A DNA stretch of 64,000 nt, from assembly GCF_000002995.4 (NCBI RefSeq), contig NW_025062476.1, forward strand, positions 7,471,001-7,535,000. The letters are read 5' to 3'. Below the pieces are notes generated by a model that saw only the letters and a list, made by a program, of their open reading frames with translations, was not told where the DNA came from and did not search any database. Below, in pieces: positions 1 through 12,636 of this stretch. How positions within the stretch are numbered: position 1 is the stretch's first letter; every line of letters begins with the position of its first letter. The DNA comes from Brugia malayi. Its lineage: Eukaryota; Nematoda; Chromadorea; Rhabditida; Onchocercidae. Made by a program: the position numbers and the translations under genes.

Positions 1-3000
1 TGGAGCTTAGCAGATTATGTGTTAAATTTCAACAAATGTCCAAAGGATGTAGTGACAATTATTTCTGATGCTGCATCGGCCGGAAAAGCAAGGTTTTTGT
101 TAATTCTCTTTTCTTGATTCCCTTTTATTTCACTATATTTCAAATATATACTAAGCTGTTGGAGATATTAACAATCTTGATCATTAGGTAGTAGTCATTT
201 CGATCTCACAAAGAGTTGTTTTTGCTTAATTAATTTAAAGTTTTGTTCAACCTTTCATTATAATCTGAGAATATTCTTTCCATTATTTTATAATCCAAAA
301 CACTTCATTTCAAAATTTTTTACAAGGACATGACTTACTAACAGCTGTAAATATTTTCTTATAGTTAAATATGTTGTTGATTTCCAACACTGATTTCCAG
401 TTTTGCTGCTGTTGATTACTGCATTCGTAACAAAGTGCTCTCGCGTTATTTGGATGACCCAGCAATTTTGTACTCTGCTGCTCTTTTGGGTCCTTTACGC
501 GCTGGTACTGTTGAATCATTTGCTGCAAAGCGAGCTGAAGAATTTCGACAGAAATGTCGTGAGGTTCTGTTGCGGGTGGAGAAATTAGTTAGTTCGCCGA
601 ACGAGTGGGAACATGCAATTGGTAATTTCTAATATTCATCTAATATTTTCTCAAATACTATACCTGTAATAATATAATGTAATTATTTAATAAAATTTTA
701 GTTGATTATTTGGGGTCGGTAAAGCAAAACGATTCAAACGGCAAAGTTGTAGCATATACATACGTTGGATTTCGTGATTCTTTTTCAACCTTGATGAGAG
801 ATTTAAGGGGATTACCACCGTCAGACGATCGAATTAATATTAAATGGGCTCATCATTTGGTGAAAAAATGTGCCGCGAAGTATTACTGTGAAAAAACATG
901 GAAGGTATACACTTTTTAACTTTAAAAATAAAAATTTTCAGGACAGTAAGGTCTAGTAGAAATATAGCTAAGTATAGTTAATCCTAACAAATATTATAGT
1001 TGAAATATTTGTGTAGTTCTAGCTGAGCTGAAAACATTTTATAGCTTATTAGTAACGTAATTTTTTTTTTAGATTGAGAATTTGCATGAAGTAATTTGGA
1101 CAATACTTGCACAGAGGCCATCTATGCGAAAATTTGTCGTTCAGACACTCACCAAAGACTTTAAAGATCCTCAGGGTGCTGAAATGTGGCGAGTTTGCAA
1201 AATACCGGCAGATGCAAGAAAACATATGGCACATAAAAGGTTGATAAATTCTTGTAATACTTTTATCTGTCCGAGTGAGGCGTTCCTATAGTTAAGCTAT
1301 TTCTTTGATATATTAAATATATTTAAGATATATTAAGTAAGATCGAGACTCACTGAAGTAGTAAGTAGTATTTGTTCTACCACTAACATTCTCATCGGTA
1401 TGATATTGTTCATTGATATAAAACTCTTATGTAGAAATTATTTATGAAAAATGTAATAAATATGATGGTAAACTGCTACTCAGGTCTGATTCCAAATACT
1501 TAGGACTATTTTACAGTAAAGAGGAACACTTGGATCCGCGTACGCCAAATCCACCATATTTGAGCATACCAGAATCAGTAAAACCAATCGAATTTGTACG
1601 ACATCCATCGCATTTGAAGCGAGTTGCTAATCTGCTGGAAGATTATGCAAATGATAATTATCCACCAGTTGGCGTAGATGCAGAGTGGTCTTCCTATGTT
1701 TCTTATAGCAAGTTAGTCTTAGTTTTTTATCATAGTTATGTTTTGAATCTATAAATGAATGAAAAAAAAAAAAAAAATTTTGACAATAAGATGGAGGATT
1801 ATATAAATTTCTTATTCGTGTCATCTGTTCTTATTTGTCATTTGTTCTTTCTTATTCTTGTGTATTGAGTTGAATTTCATATTTATATCATTTTTAAATC
1901 AATTTTCTTAGCAAAATTTAAATAACGTTATGAAAGACAATAAATAATGACAGGCATAATCACAATCAATTTGATTAAATAAGTGAGGTCTGTTGTGATG
2001 TTTTTAGAGCAACTATTCTACAGCTGGCTATTCCATGTCATATATTTATAATAGACGTTGATGAAATCAAGGCTGATATACTCGTAAATTTTTTTGAGAA
2101 ATTATTCGTTGAATGGAAGCTTTTAAAAATAGGTTTGTTTAGCGATATTAATTTTCTCAATTCTATATTGTCGACTATTAATGGCTTAATGATTGCTAAA
2201 ATTCTAGCAGGAAGGAAACACCTATAAACATCTTCACCAGAGGACATTTATTAACATAAATTGAAAAAAAAAAATCGAAAAAAAAAATCATTACTACAAA
2301 ATGTATTATTTGAATAGTCTAAAATAGTTCTGTTGATAAAGTGAGATGTGACAAAACTCTCAAATATAATGTTAGTGAAGCAAGCATGCTAAATATTTCG
2401 TAAGTTTTATATTTTAATATATCTTTAAGGTTATCAGTTTGATGAAGATCTTATTCAATTGCGAAGTGCAGTACAACATTGTTCAGCTTTATATCATCCA
2501 AAAAATTTGATATGTATTGGCAAAATTGTTAAATCGGTTAGTACAAAATTTTAATTCTGTTCATTATTTGTTTCTTGAGAAATAATAATAATAGTGTTTG
2601 TAGAATTTGTTACTTTTTTTTTCTATTTTTTTTAATCTAAAAAGTAATAATTTTTTACTTGATTTCTGGAATTTTATTGCAGTTGATGAAAGAGAGTGCT
2701 GAAAGGCCCGATGTAAATCTAAATGGAGTTTTTCATCCGGGAAAAGTACAGAGAAGTGAGGAATGTACAGAAGGAGTAAGAACTGATATTGTATCTACTG
2801 AAATGGATGGTAGCGCATGGAGTCACGTAGCAGATTGTAAAGAGGATGTGAAAACAAGGCTGAATTATGTTTCAATTGATATACCCCAAGTAATGAATAA
2901 ATCCCATAATGTAATATCAACAGTAAAATTTAAGGAAGTGAAGCTACTTACAGTAAATTTTTTTTTCCTCGTGTCTGTCTTTCGCCCTCTGTCTCTGAAT

Positions 3001-4140
3001 TTGTCTTAAAACTATATTTATTAACTTGCTATTCACTTTAAATTCAAAAATAAAGTCTTTTTGGAAGCGGTTATATATGCAGCTTTTGGAGAAGTAAGAA
3101 AGAATACCAAATTCTGGGTATTTCTTGAATTTCAATTGCATTTAAGTTGATATGAATTTCAGTAACACACTAAAATTTAAAATAATATGGATGATTATCT
3201 TGCAGTTATTTCATGATGAGATTCAAAGTATTTCATTTCAATTGATATGACATTTTTTATTATTTACTTTTATTATTTAGCTTGATAGTTTCAGTCTAAT
3301 GCTTTTCTGCTAACCATTTTATCGCAGTACTAATTCTTTAAGAAAATAAAGGTTGATCTTATAATTTAGTTTAGTGAGTTTATCCTTTTCATTATCATAA
3401 CATTTTCTTCTCTTTGAGATTGAAATAGATTTTTTTTTTTTTTTTTTTTTTCATATCATATAAACATTATATTTTTGTTTTTCTAGTCGAAACCAAAGGA
3501 AGACGAACAAGACATGAAAGATGTTGAAGAAAATCCATTATTAAAGGAAATCAGAGGTTTATCAGCATTATGTGAACGGGTGTTAGGTAAACCACTAGAC
3601 AAAACAGAGCAGTGTTCTGTTTGGGATCGACGTCCACTTCGAGACTTGCAGGTATTTCATCGTTTTCTTTGAAAATGACACCTAAAATTGCATGATACTT
3701 GTATTAAGTGATTTTTTGGCAAGAGAGAAATCAAATAAATATATTTTCTCGATTACTTTTCATTCTAAAACATTTTTAATATTCCCCTAAGATGATTTGG
3801 AAAAAAACTCAGAATATTTAAAGAATTTTTTTGTTTTCCTGCTCAGTCTTTCATCAGTTACCAGCTATTGCTGTACTCTAAAATTCCTAAGAAGTTTCAA
3901 GATTAAAGCTAAGTTTCCGATGAGTTACTCTTAACCATTTCAATCGAATGATGGTAATTACTACTTATACTTTTTTTTTTTTTTCAGTTGCGATATGCAG
4001 CATTAGATGCGTACTGTATGTTAATGTTATATGAGAAATGCGTTGATTGGGCTTCTCGACTTGATCTCAGTATAAGGGAAATTTGCTCAAAGCAAGAACC
4101 TTTGACTGGAACTCTACCACTTTTTTGTGATAAACAGTAA
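1..4140 (+). CDS. mut-7: MUT-7/EXD3-like 3'-5' exonuclease (5' end outside window)
   Basis: 3' part of a DEDDy-family 3'-5' exonuclease gene. Exons read by frame continuity: 1-92, 401-621, 702-904, 1073-1239, 1517-1711, 2008-2131, 2430-2537, 2684-2952, 3488-3651 and 3988-4140 (TAA). The RNase D-like domain shows ExoI (VDAEW, D and E), ExoII (YQFDEDL) and ExoIII (RYAALDAY, Y-x3-D), so the metal-binding residues look intact. The segment WDRRPLRDLQLRYAALDAYC is characteristic of the MUT-7/EXD3 group. In C. elegans MUT-7 acts in the mutator complex that amplifies small RNAs and silences transposons; a similar role here is inference. The helical N-terminal region continues upstream of base 1. The exon 2684-2952 encodes a poorly conserved, charged insert between ExoII and ExoIII. 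EXD3 without an RNAi role is the alternative. Confidence 0.85.
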
Positions 4141-6174
4141 TTTCTTTGTTACTTAACGATTTGGTAATTTTTTCAGTCATTCTTTTTTTCTTTTGTAATG
4201 GATTTTTTTTTATCAAGTCTTATTTTTGTCAGCTCTTATCTGACTCCAATATTTTCCAGTACTGGACAAACTATTTTAATTGTAGCATCATGTAACAATT
4301 ATTATTCTTCTGATTTTGAAAATCTTTACTCTTTAAATCTTTTCTTAAAAGATAGATGATATGATGAGGGTAGCCTTTTAATCATTTGTAATCATGAATT
4401 TCTTTCACATTAATAGTAATGCTCTGATCACTTCCAGGAATTATTATTTTTTAATTTATATTTATGGTTGTATATTGTTTACATATGTATATATAATTAT
4501 TTATTTCTGCCTCTTTACTACTGTCTGTTTCATTTTAGATTCTTAAATTTTCAAAATGAAATTTAATCTTATAATTAAGCCTGCATTGAAATTGAATTCA
4601 TTGTTTCCTATCCTGTTTCCTTTGCATATTACTAATATATATACATATAGATTTTTTTTTGCAAAACATTTAAATAACTTTTCTCGTTAAATTCTTCATT
4701 AACTTGAGATAAGTTGCACATTACTTTCAGTAATTTTTGTACCTCATTATATTTATTTCTTCCATCTTATTTCTCACTTTTAGCGGGTACATGACATTTT
4801 GTAAATATTTCTGTCATTGCGCCTGTAAAATTCTTGTATGTTCAAATGTTAACTTCAAAAAATTTAACCATTTAATATTATCTTAAACTCGTAATCATGA
4901 AAAGGATTAAAACTGATTGCATTTTTATTGGATTTGTTATTTCCCTTCATATTTTTATCAGTCATTTTGCATTTATTTGTTTAAAGCGAATAGTATAATT
5001 GTTTGTTTGGGTTTTTCCTTTTGTTTTAATAAAAGTCTCTTTCAATTTGTTCCAATGATGCATAATATGTTGTTATTTGACAATCGTTCCTTTAATTTCA
5101 TTTTGAAACCGAAAAGATCGATCACATGATTTTGAAATCATTTCTTTGATAAAGCTTTTAAAAGTAAACTTACCTACTCATTAATTTGTTTCAGTCATTT
5201 TTTCTTATTAAATTCTAACAACTTATAAATCTTTACTTTTACAATGTCGCCGAGTCAAAATTTGCTCGATTTGATTTATTTGGAACAAAACAGTAACTTA
5301 TTCTTAAAATAGTAATGTTATTTGCACAAAACTAACTTTTCTTTTTTTCAACAAATAATGGTCTCATATGCAAAATATGGACAAAAATATGTGAAAATGT
5401 TTGTCGGCAATAAAAGATTAAACAATCGTTACAAGTACCAACTGCTAATAGATTTGTAGCCAACGTTTCCAGAATGATTTATAAATTTCCTTGTTAACAG
5501 TTTCGACTTGTTCAACTTTTATGCTCACGTATGCTCTTTCATCTTCGCGGTTTTGAGGGTTTTTATTTTGCAAATTCTAACTGAAATTTAAAATCACAAA
5601 ACTAGGTTTGTATTTTAGGCGATAGAGTAGAAGAAATTATTACACTAAAACCACTGGATTAGAATTTGCACGATAAAAATCGTCAAATATTGAAATTGTT
5701 TTAAGCTAGTATAAGATCAATGGAAATGATATCAAAGATATTTATGGATTAGATGCTTTTTGAATTCGAATAAATATGAGATATTTCATTATTCAAATTG
5801 AGAAAGTATCTCTTTTACATATCAACATGCATTATTTCCGAGACAATCATATCTGTGAAATCAGAAAGTGATTTACAATCTTTTTAATTACTAATACAGT
5901 TTTTTTAGAACACTAAGTTTTTGAAATTGTTTTAAACTTATATGAATTTGTCTTCAATTTATGATATTCTTGATTTTATCAAGTAGCATATAATGTTACA
6001 TTCATTAGATAAAAATTAATGCATGAAGAGAATTTGCAATTAAACTTTTTAACTTCTCATACAATTAAACTCCTAAACTTTTCATACTTTTATTATGATT
6101 AATATTATATTGTTACTAATAATGTACAAATTGTAAATTTCTAGACTTAGCATAATTTTGTTTAACTAAAAATT
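4141..6174. other. Intergenic, AT-rich, no gene seen
   Basis: About 2 kb between the converging 3' ends of the exonuclease and the collagen. It is T-rich with many short homopolymer runs. I see no conserved reading frame, RNA gene or recognisable repeat. Confidence 0.6.
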
Positions 6175-8696
6175 TTAGTTTTTTGATTTATTGATAATTC
6201 TCTGATCAATCGACTTATACGGTGTTACCGTATAACTCGATTTATAATTTTCTACATATTGAATAGGAGTAGATTTTTTTGTCACAAATGATGAATGCAA
6301 AATAGGAAATGGATTAAATGTAATTTGTTTTGGTAATAAAATTGATTTAAATTCAGAAGTAGAAGTATGATTTGTTATAGATTCTAACATTTTGCGATAA
6401 TAAGGACTAAATTTTGAATTTTTATTATTAACGGTTGTATTGTTGTACGCTAGGTCATTTAAATGTTGATTTAGTATGGGTTGAAAAGCTGGTGGTTTTG
6501 GATGTGAAAATCTTGTTGTTGTTGTTTTATTTCGTGCTGGACAGATGCAATACTGACCATCAATACCAGGAATTCCTGGTGATCCTGGCTAAAAAAAAGA
6601 AAAGATGAAAAATTGAAGGAAAAAATTCCCATTGCATTTGAATAATTCATTTGTCTAAAATTATTCCTCTAATAATTCTAAATTCTTCTAAAAAACTGTT
6701 CTTCTCATAGTTTTTTTTTTATTTATAGTAAAAGTAAAAAATTGTAAATTTTTATCGTTTTGAAGGTTTCCTCATATATTAGTTAAAATTTCTTTTAAAG
6801 ATTCACGTTTTATTTTCAAATCAACTAATGAATTTTAAGTCTGTCAAATTATAAACTAGCCATTCCATCAAGTCCTGGTGTTCCACTTAAGCCAGGTTCA
6901 CCATCATCTCCTATAAGACCAATCGGTCCAATTTCGCCAGGTAGTCCTGGTTCACCAGGAATTCCAGGCTCTCCTATGTGGCCTTGTGGTCCCGATGGTC
7001 CTTTCGGTCCTGAAGCACCAATCAAGTACCTGGTACCTGGTGTACCAGGTATACCGGGCATACCCGGTTCTCCTTCTTCTCCCGGTAAACCTGAATATAA
7101 GAATTTGCTTTTTCAAAAGAACTTAAGTTTACAATTTTGAAAATAAAAGTGTTGAAAAAAAAATAATATGAAAGACGATGATTCATTCATAAAATTTTTT
7201 TGCTCTTTTCATTTTCACAAACTGCCGATATTTCATTTTGAAATTATTAGAAATCAAGGTTGAATTTTTAAAATATGCGATTTCAAACTAAAACTATTCC
7301 ATTAATTAGTTCATTCCTCACCTGGAGGCCCTGGATCACCAGTTGGTCCTGGTGGACCAAGAATATTTAGTGCTGCAGGTAAACCAGGCTTACCAGGTAT
7401 ACCATCTTCACCGCGGGCCCCATCGGGTCCTTTCTGACCTGGTGGACCTGGCGGACATTTAATACAATCTGATGTCACATATCCAATCATTATTCCTGGC
7501 AAGCCAGGATGACCATTGACACCAGGAATTCCTGCTTCTAAAAAATCTCACTTTTTAATTCTCATTAAAAAAAAATTGTCAGAAAAGTTTTTTGCTTCTC
7601 TTCTATCCAATTAATATCGCAAATTTTTATTCAAAATACTACCTCCACTTGCTCCTCTCTTTCCTGGAAGTCCCGGTGGACCCCTTGGACATGCATAAAT
7701 TACCGAGCATTCTAGAAGGAAGAATTTTTTAAACTTAATTATATATTAAAAGTAGAATAATTATCGCATTACTATGAAATGCTATAAAATTTATTTTAGT
7801 AGTAATATTAAGTTGTTCAAAAATAGTTAATTGGTTACAAGTAATTAATTAATTAGCAGATAATTACTGCTAGTATCATTTTACACTGTCATTCTTTTTT
7901 CGTTTTTTGCAACAAGATGGAAATAGAGGACAATTTGAAATTAGAAACTTTTTCTTATTTTTAAAGCACTAGAAAAATAAGAATAATTTTGTGAACTGAT
8001 CATTAACTTACTAAGAATTGATGAACTAAGATAATTTTCTTCTAATTCTTCATTATTACTATAAATGGTTGGAATAATTTGTGAGGAAATTTCTTCCAAT
8101 GTTTCCATATAGTTTGAATTTTCAAAATTAATTTCTTGCAGTTTTCGTGAAATTTGTCGTCGTCTTCGATTAAATTTGAATGATTTCATTGATATTTCTC
8201 TAATAATTTGCATCGATGAAAATTGTGAAAGCTTATTCCAAACATTTTTTTCAATTATCTAAAAAATTTTTTCATATGTTTAAATGCTAACTGCTTTTTT
8301 TCTCAATATTTCATAAATTAAAATTTTTATTTCTAATATAGGAGAGAACAAATGTATTAATTAATTTTTAAAAAATATTAGAAACTAATTAAGCAAAAGA
8401 AAAGACTTTATTATCTAATTTTTAACCTAATCAATATATACGAAAAACAAATGCATTAATTAATTTAAAAAATATTAAATAGCAATTTAAAAAAGGCTTT
8501 ATTATCTAGTTTTACTACTATGTCAATACCAAATGAAATGAATGAAAACGCAAACTTGAAATTCTTTAAGATCATGAAGAGAATTTTCATAAAACTTGCT
8601 GATATTACTGATAATTGTATTGCAAAATAAAATTATGATGCAGATTAACAGCATATGAATTACTGTGATAACATTAATCCAAAAATTTATCTTCAT
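6175..8696 (-). CDS. Cuticle collagen
   Basis: Nematode cuticular collagen of 438 residues. Exons on the minus strand: 8696-8556, 8258-8012, 7711-7643, 7537-7322, 7090-6861 and 6588-6175. The start chosen ([10 protein letters not shown]...) gives an N-terminal hydrophobic anchor at about residues 5-30, typical of secreted cuticle collagens. A basic cluster RRRRQISRK at about residue 73 fits the furin/BLI-4-type processing site that precedes the triple helix. Gly-X-Y blocks from about residue 140 to 310 are interrupted by short cysteine-bearing segments (CSVIYAC, CIKC, YCIC) that would allow interchain disulphides. The C-terminal non-helical tail of about 130 residues is unusually long for this family. 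The last intron joins G-M and P-G cleanly only with a GC donor. I cannot assign a specific col gene. Confidence 0.88.
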
Positions 8697-9782
8697 CGTT
8701 CTCTTCCTTTTAATTTCAAGCAATTAATTATCTAAAATGACTGATGTGAAAGAACAAAAATTTTTTTAATCATTAAAATATAACAAGTTAAAAAAAAAAA
8801 AAAAAAAAGCGAAAAAATTAAAGTGGTCAAATCAATTTGTCTAACAAAATTAGTGTTTTAATAAAATAGAAAATTAACGAAATATGCAGTAACCGATTGA
8901 ATTAAATCAACTAGATTTAGCATAGTTCAAAATAACAAATCTGATTAATCTATTAGTACAAGTAGTTGAATGCTATGTGACTGTGCTTATTAATAAACCT
9001 TTTATATATAAAATTATTTTAAACTACAAAAAATTTTTTATTAGCGATAATCAATTTTAGAAAGAATTAAATTCTTTTATTTTTGATAAAATTTATTTAA
9101 AGTTACGAAAAAGTATGAATGATTTCATTTCATTGGTAATTATACTGATGATAGCAAGCAATGAATTTCATATGTGATTATAAATTTAACATCAGGTGGT
9201 GAATAATAAAATCTGCATAAATAACTCAACAATAACAATTTAATTTTTCATTTCACTTCGTCATTCATTCTTTTCTTTTTTTATTCATAAGATTTTCATT
9301 TATTAGATATTTGAAGAATTTCATATTATTCAATTTAAATTACGACTTTTATAATTGTGTTACTTAAAATTTGAGTTTGAATATGAAGCAATCTACAAAT
9401 GATACGAAGTAAAATGAAGTGTCAACTATTAAGCTAATTATGCATTTTCTACTTTTTTTTACTCATGTCTTAAAAAAGAAAAATGTGAAATTTACTAATT
9501 TGTATATTTTTTCTGACTTATTCTTTCATATAATTAGAGCTTGGATTTAAAACTTGTCTTTTGCAAAGATTAATAAATGTAACTTCCTTTTTCTTCCATT
9601 TAATAAATTCTATAATTTGGCTGGTATTAGTGTATGTTAACAATAAATATTTGAGCTAAGTGAGGTTTGCTAATTGCTAAATTGCATTAAGGTTGATCAG
9701 AAGAGAAAAATTTTAAAGTAAAGAAGCTTTTGAATGCATTATGAAAAAATGAAAATAATGAATACAATGACAAGAAAACATT

Positions 9783-11171
9783 TAGTGATACGCTAAATAT
9801 GAATGAAAGTCTGAGCGTAGAACTTTTAAACAGTTGAAAAAATATTTTATTGCAGCAGGTTTGTTCACAATTTAATAGTCATTCCAGCGATAATTTATCT
9901 TCCTGTTATCATTTAAATTGTGACAGTAACTTTCAATTTCATTTTTAACATTTCACTAAATAGTTGTAATGTTATAATTGATAATCATAAATCTCAACTC
10001 ATAATATTTCTCCTAAAGGATACATCACAGAAGTAATACATTTTAATTTAATTTTTCCGCTTTTCTTTTCATACTCCCAACAACAACAATGGTCAGGAAG
10101 TGTTAACATAGATTTAGTTAAAATCAAAAATGAAAATTTAATCGAAATTCAAATTTATACTTTCTAAGTATGACTTGAACAACTATCTATACATTTCGTT
10201 TTGTTTCTACGAACACGAAGCCAGACTGTTGGATTAATTTGAATGATAATATATGGCTATGTGGCCTTGATTTATTTATTTGCCTGAATCAGTAAAGTAA
10301 GGCCTGACTAATCTTCTAACTTAATAAATATGTCCCATTTTTGACCGCAGCTCTTCAGTTTTTATAATTTCACTCAAATATACAAACAAGAAATATTATA
10401 ACCTTTAGAAATCGAATCATACTGGCAAAAACCACCTATATAGTACTTACGAGATTGCTATTATCATATCGATTAAGTAGCAGCTGTGATATCGATTGAA
10501 ATTATGAAATTGATATGAGTTATTAAGACAAGTAATGGATTCCATTCAAGCAAAATTAGTAATTCATTCGCTTTCTGACCTTCTAACTTACTGACCGCAG
10601 CTCCTCACCTTTGACCTTTAGATACGATATTTTGCTATTAACCAACGAAATAGACATTTGAACGATGATATATTAATGAAAAAATTGAACTATTAATATG
10701 TGTAAATAAATTTGAAATTTACCAATACTTCTTATTTTAAATGTAGTTTCATAATTACTATTTAATATTAAATGGTTATTCTTTTATTATTTTATCATTT
10801 CGCATTTCTTCTCCAAGTAAATTTCCAAAATTTAAATAAATAAAACAAGAAGAAAAAAGAAGGAAAGAAAATAGAACAAGAAGTGCAACGAGAAAGGCCC
10901 ACAAAAAAAAAAAAAAAAGAAAAAAAAAACGGAAAAATTAAATTAAAATGTATTACTTCTGTGATGTATCCTTTAGGAGAAATATTATGAGTGAGATTTA
11001 TGATTATCAGTATAACATTACAACTATTTATGAAATATTAAAAGATGAAATTGATTCAAATGATAGCAGAATGATAGATTATCGCTGGAATAACTATTAA
11101 ATTATGAATTAAAATATTTCTTCAAGTGCTTAAAAGTTCTACGCTCAGACTTTCATTTATGCTATCACTGT
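9783..11171. repeat. Foldback (inverted-repeat) element
   Basis: Two imperfect inverted arms, 9783-10059 and 10930-11171, bracket about 870 bp. The innermost 60 bp is nearly perfect: ATAATATTTCTCCTAAAGGA lies in the left arm and its reverse complement in the right arm. Shorter matches such as GAAAGTCTGAGCGTAGAACT persist outward with small indels. The interior contains a degenerate direct repeat around a GACCGCAGCTC core (about 10345 and 10595). There is no coding potential. It could be an old non-autonomous DNA transposon or a decayed local inversion-duplication; I see no clear target-site duplication. Confidence 0.7.
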
Positions 11172-12129
11172 ATTTATCATTTTCATTTACTGTAATTATA
11201 ATGAATTAAACTTCAAATTTTTTTTTTTTGCTTCTGATTAAGACTAACACAATTTGGCAATTGCCAATTCCACTTTGTTCAAATAACACTCAATGACATT
11301 AGCAACACTTGAATCACAGAAGCTATTTAATTTTCCTAATTAAAGACACTTTAATTAAGGAATCATGTGGAAGAATAATTGAATGGTTGCTTCAACACAA
11401 CGAATGATTTGTTTATTTTAAAAGAAGTCAAACGACAACAGAAAGATAAATTATCAAGTAATAAGAACACCAATTGGAAATTATTGAGTTTTAAAATGCC
11501 TCTATTACTTTTAAAACAACCCCAATATTTATAATTCCAAATTATTATCTCAAGAATTTGAGCCAAAAATAGAAATTAAATGAAATTAAATAACGTTCAA
11601 CTTAGTAGTGTATAATTAGAAACCTTAAATGAATTGGTGTTACAAAATAATGAGTAAAAGTTATAATTTTGTTTACTGTAATTTAAAATAATAGATAGCT
11701 AAATAGCACCATATTTCGCTCTAAAATAATCAAAGAATATTAAACTTAAAATAAACAATCAAATATCATTCTTCAACCATTGCTTATAATTTATCCATGA
11801 AATAATCACCAGCTATAGATAACACTGTTTATTAATACTTCCGCCTATAACCTTTGCCCTCTTTCTCAGTATTTGATCATCTTTTCTAATAATTGTCAAT
11901 AATAATTACATATGAAACGGAATGAATGACATCAAATATATCTCTTCGGAGGAATTTATTGATCATCAGAAGATCATTCATCAGAAATATTCGAGTTTTT
12001 TTTTTTTTCTTTTGTTTTTTAATTCCTTTCCTCTTAATTTTAATTCAACATTTATTTTCTGTCATTTATGTTTTTCGGCGGCGAGATTATTTAACATTCA
12101 ATAATTAGATTAATGAATTTTTAATCGTT

Positions 12130-12410
12130 TTCATTAATAACACTGCAAACATGCAAATGAATAACATACATTTCCGAATGACATAGTTTTCTAAAAAATC
12201 AAAACAAATAGTGATGAAGCAAAGTGTTTATTTTGTTCGTTTTTTTCTATGATACCAAAAAGATATCATAGAAAGAAGTATTAAAATTGATCAAGCAACA
12301 AATATTAAAATTGATCAAGCAACAAAAATAGAAATGACTTGCCAAAAATAGGAACGGAAAATAAACAAACATATTGGACTGATCCAAATTCATAACAATA
12401 GATGCATATA
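12130..12410 (+). repeat. 281-bp repeat, copy A
   Basis: By eye identical over all 281 bp to 31557-31837, and to the reverse complement of 36283-36563. It contains a perfect 8-bp hairpin (CTATGATA/TATCATAG), a 21-bp tandem pair (ATTAAAATTGATCAAGCAACA) and no reading frame. Just downstream, 12414-12466 is a diverged partial copy of its own internal segment (AGCAAAGTGTTTATTTTGTT...), so the locus has been rearranged. Confidence 0.9.
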
Positions 12411-12636
12411 TTATTAAGCAAAGTGTTTATTTTGTTCTTTTTTTTCTATGATACCAAAAAGGTAGTAAATCCTTTTTTAATATCATTATTATTTGATTTA
12501 TGGCCATTAGCTTGATATTTCCACTTTTAATTATTAAATTAATTTGATGAAGTAATTTTGCGGAAAAGTTTTTACTATTTATGCCAAATTTGAAAAGTCT
12601 TAATATCTCACTTTGTAAATTTACCATCATTTTCAG

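Larger units (their letters stand above)
8697..12636. other. AT-rich spacer with repeats, no gene seen
   Basis: About 3.9 kb upstream of both the collagen (minus) and the phosphatase exons (plus). It contains the foldback element and the 281-bp repeat listed separately, plus homopolymer tracts near 8790 and 10902-10929. I searched it for the missing N-terminal phosphatase exons (YINAN-like or substrate-loop motifs) and found none. The first 1 kb presumably holds the collagen promoter, but I see no convincing element. Confidence 0.5.
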
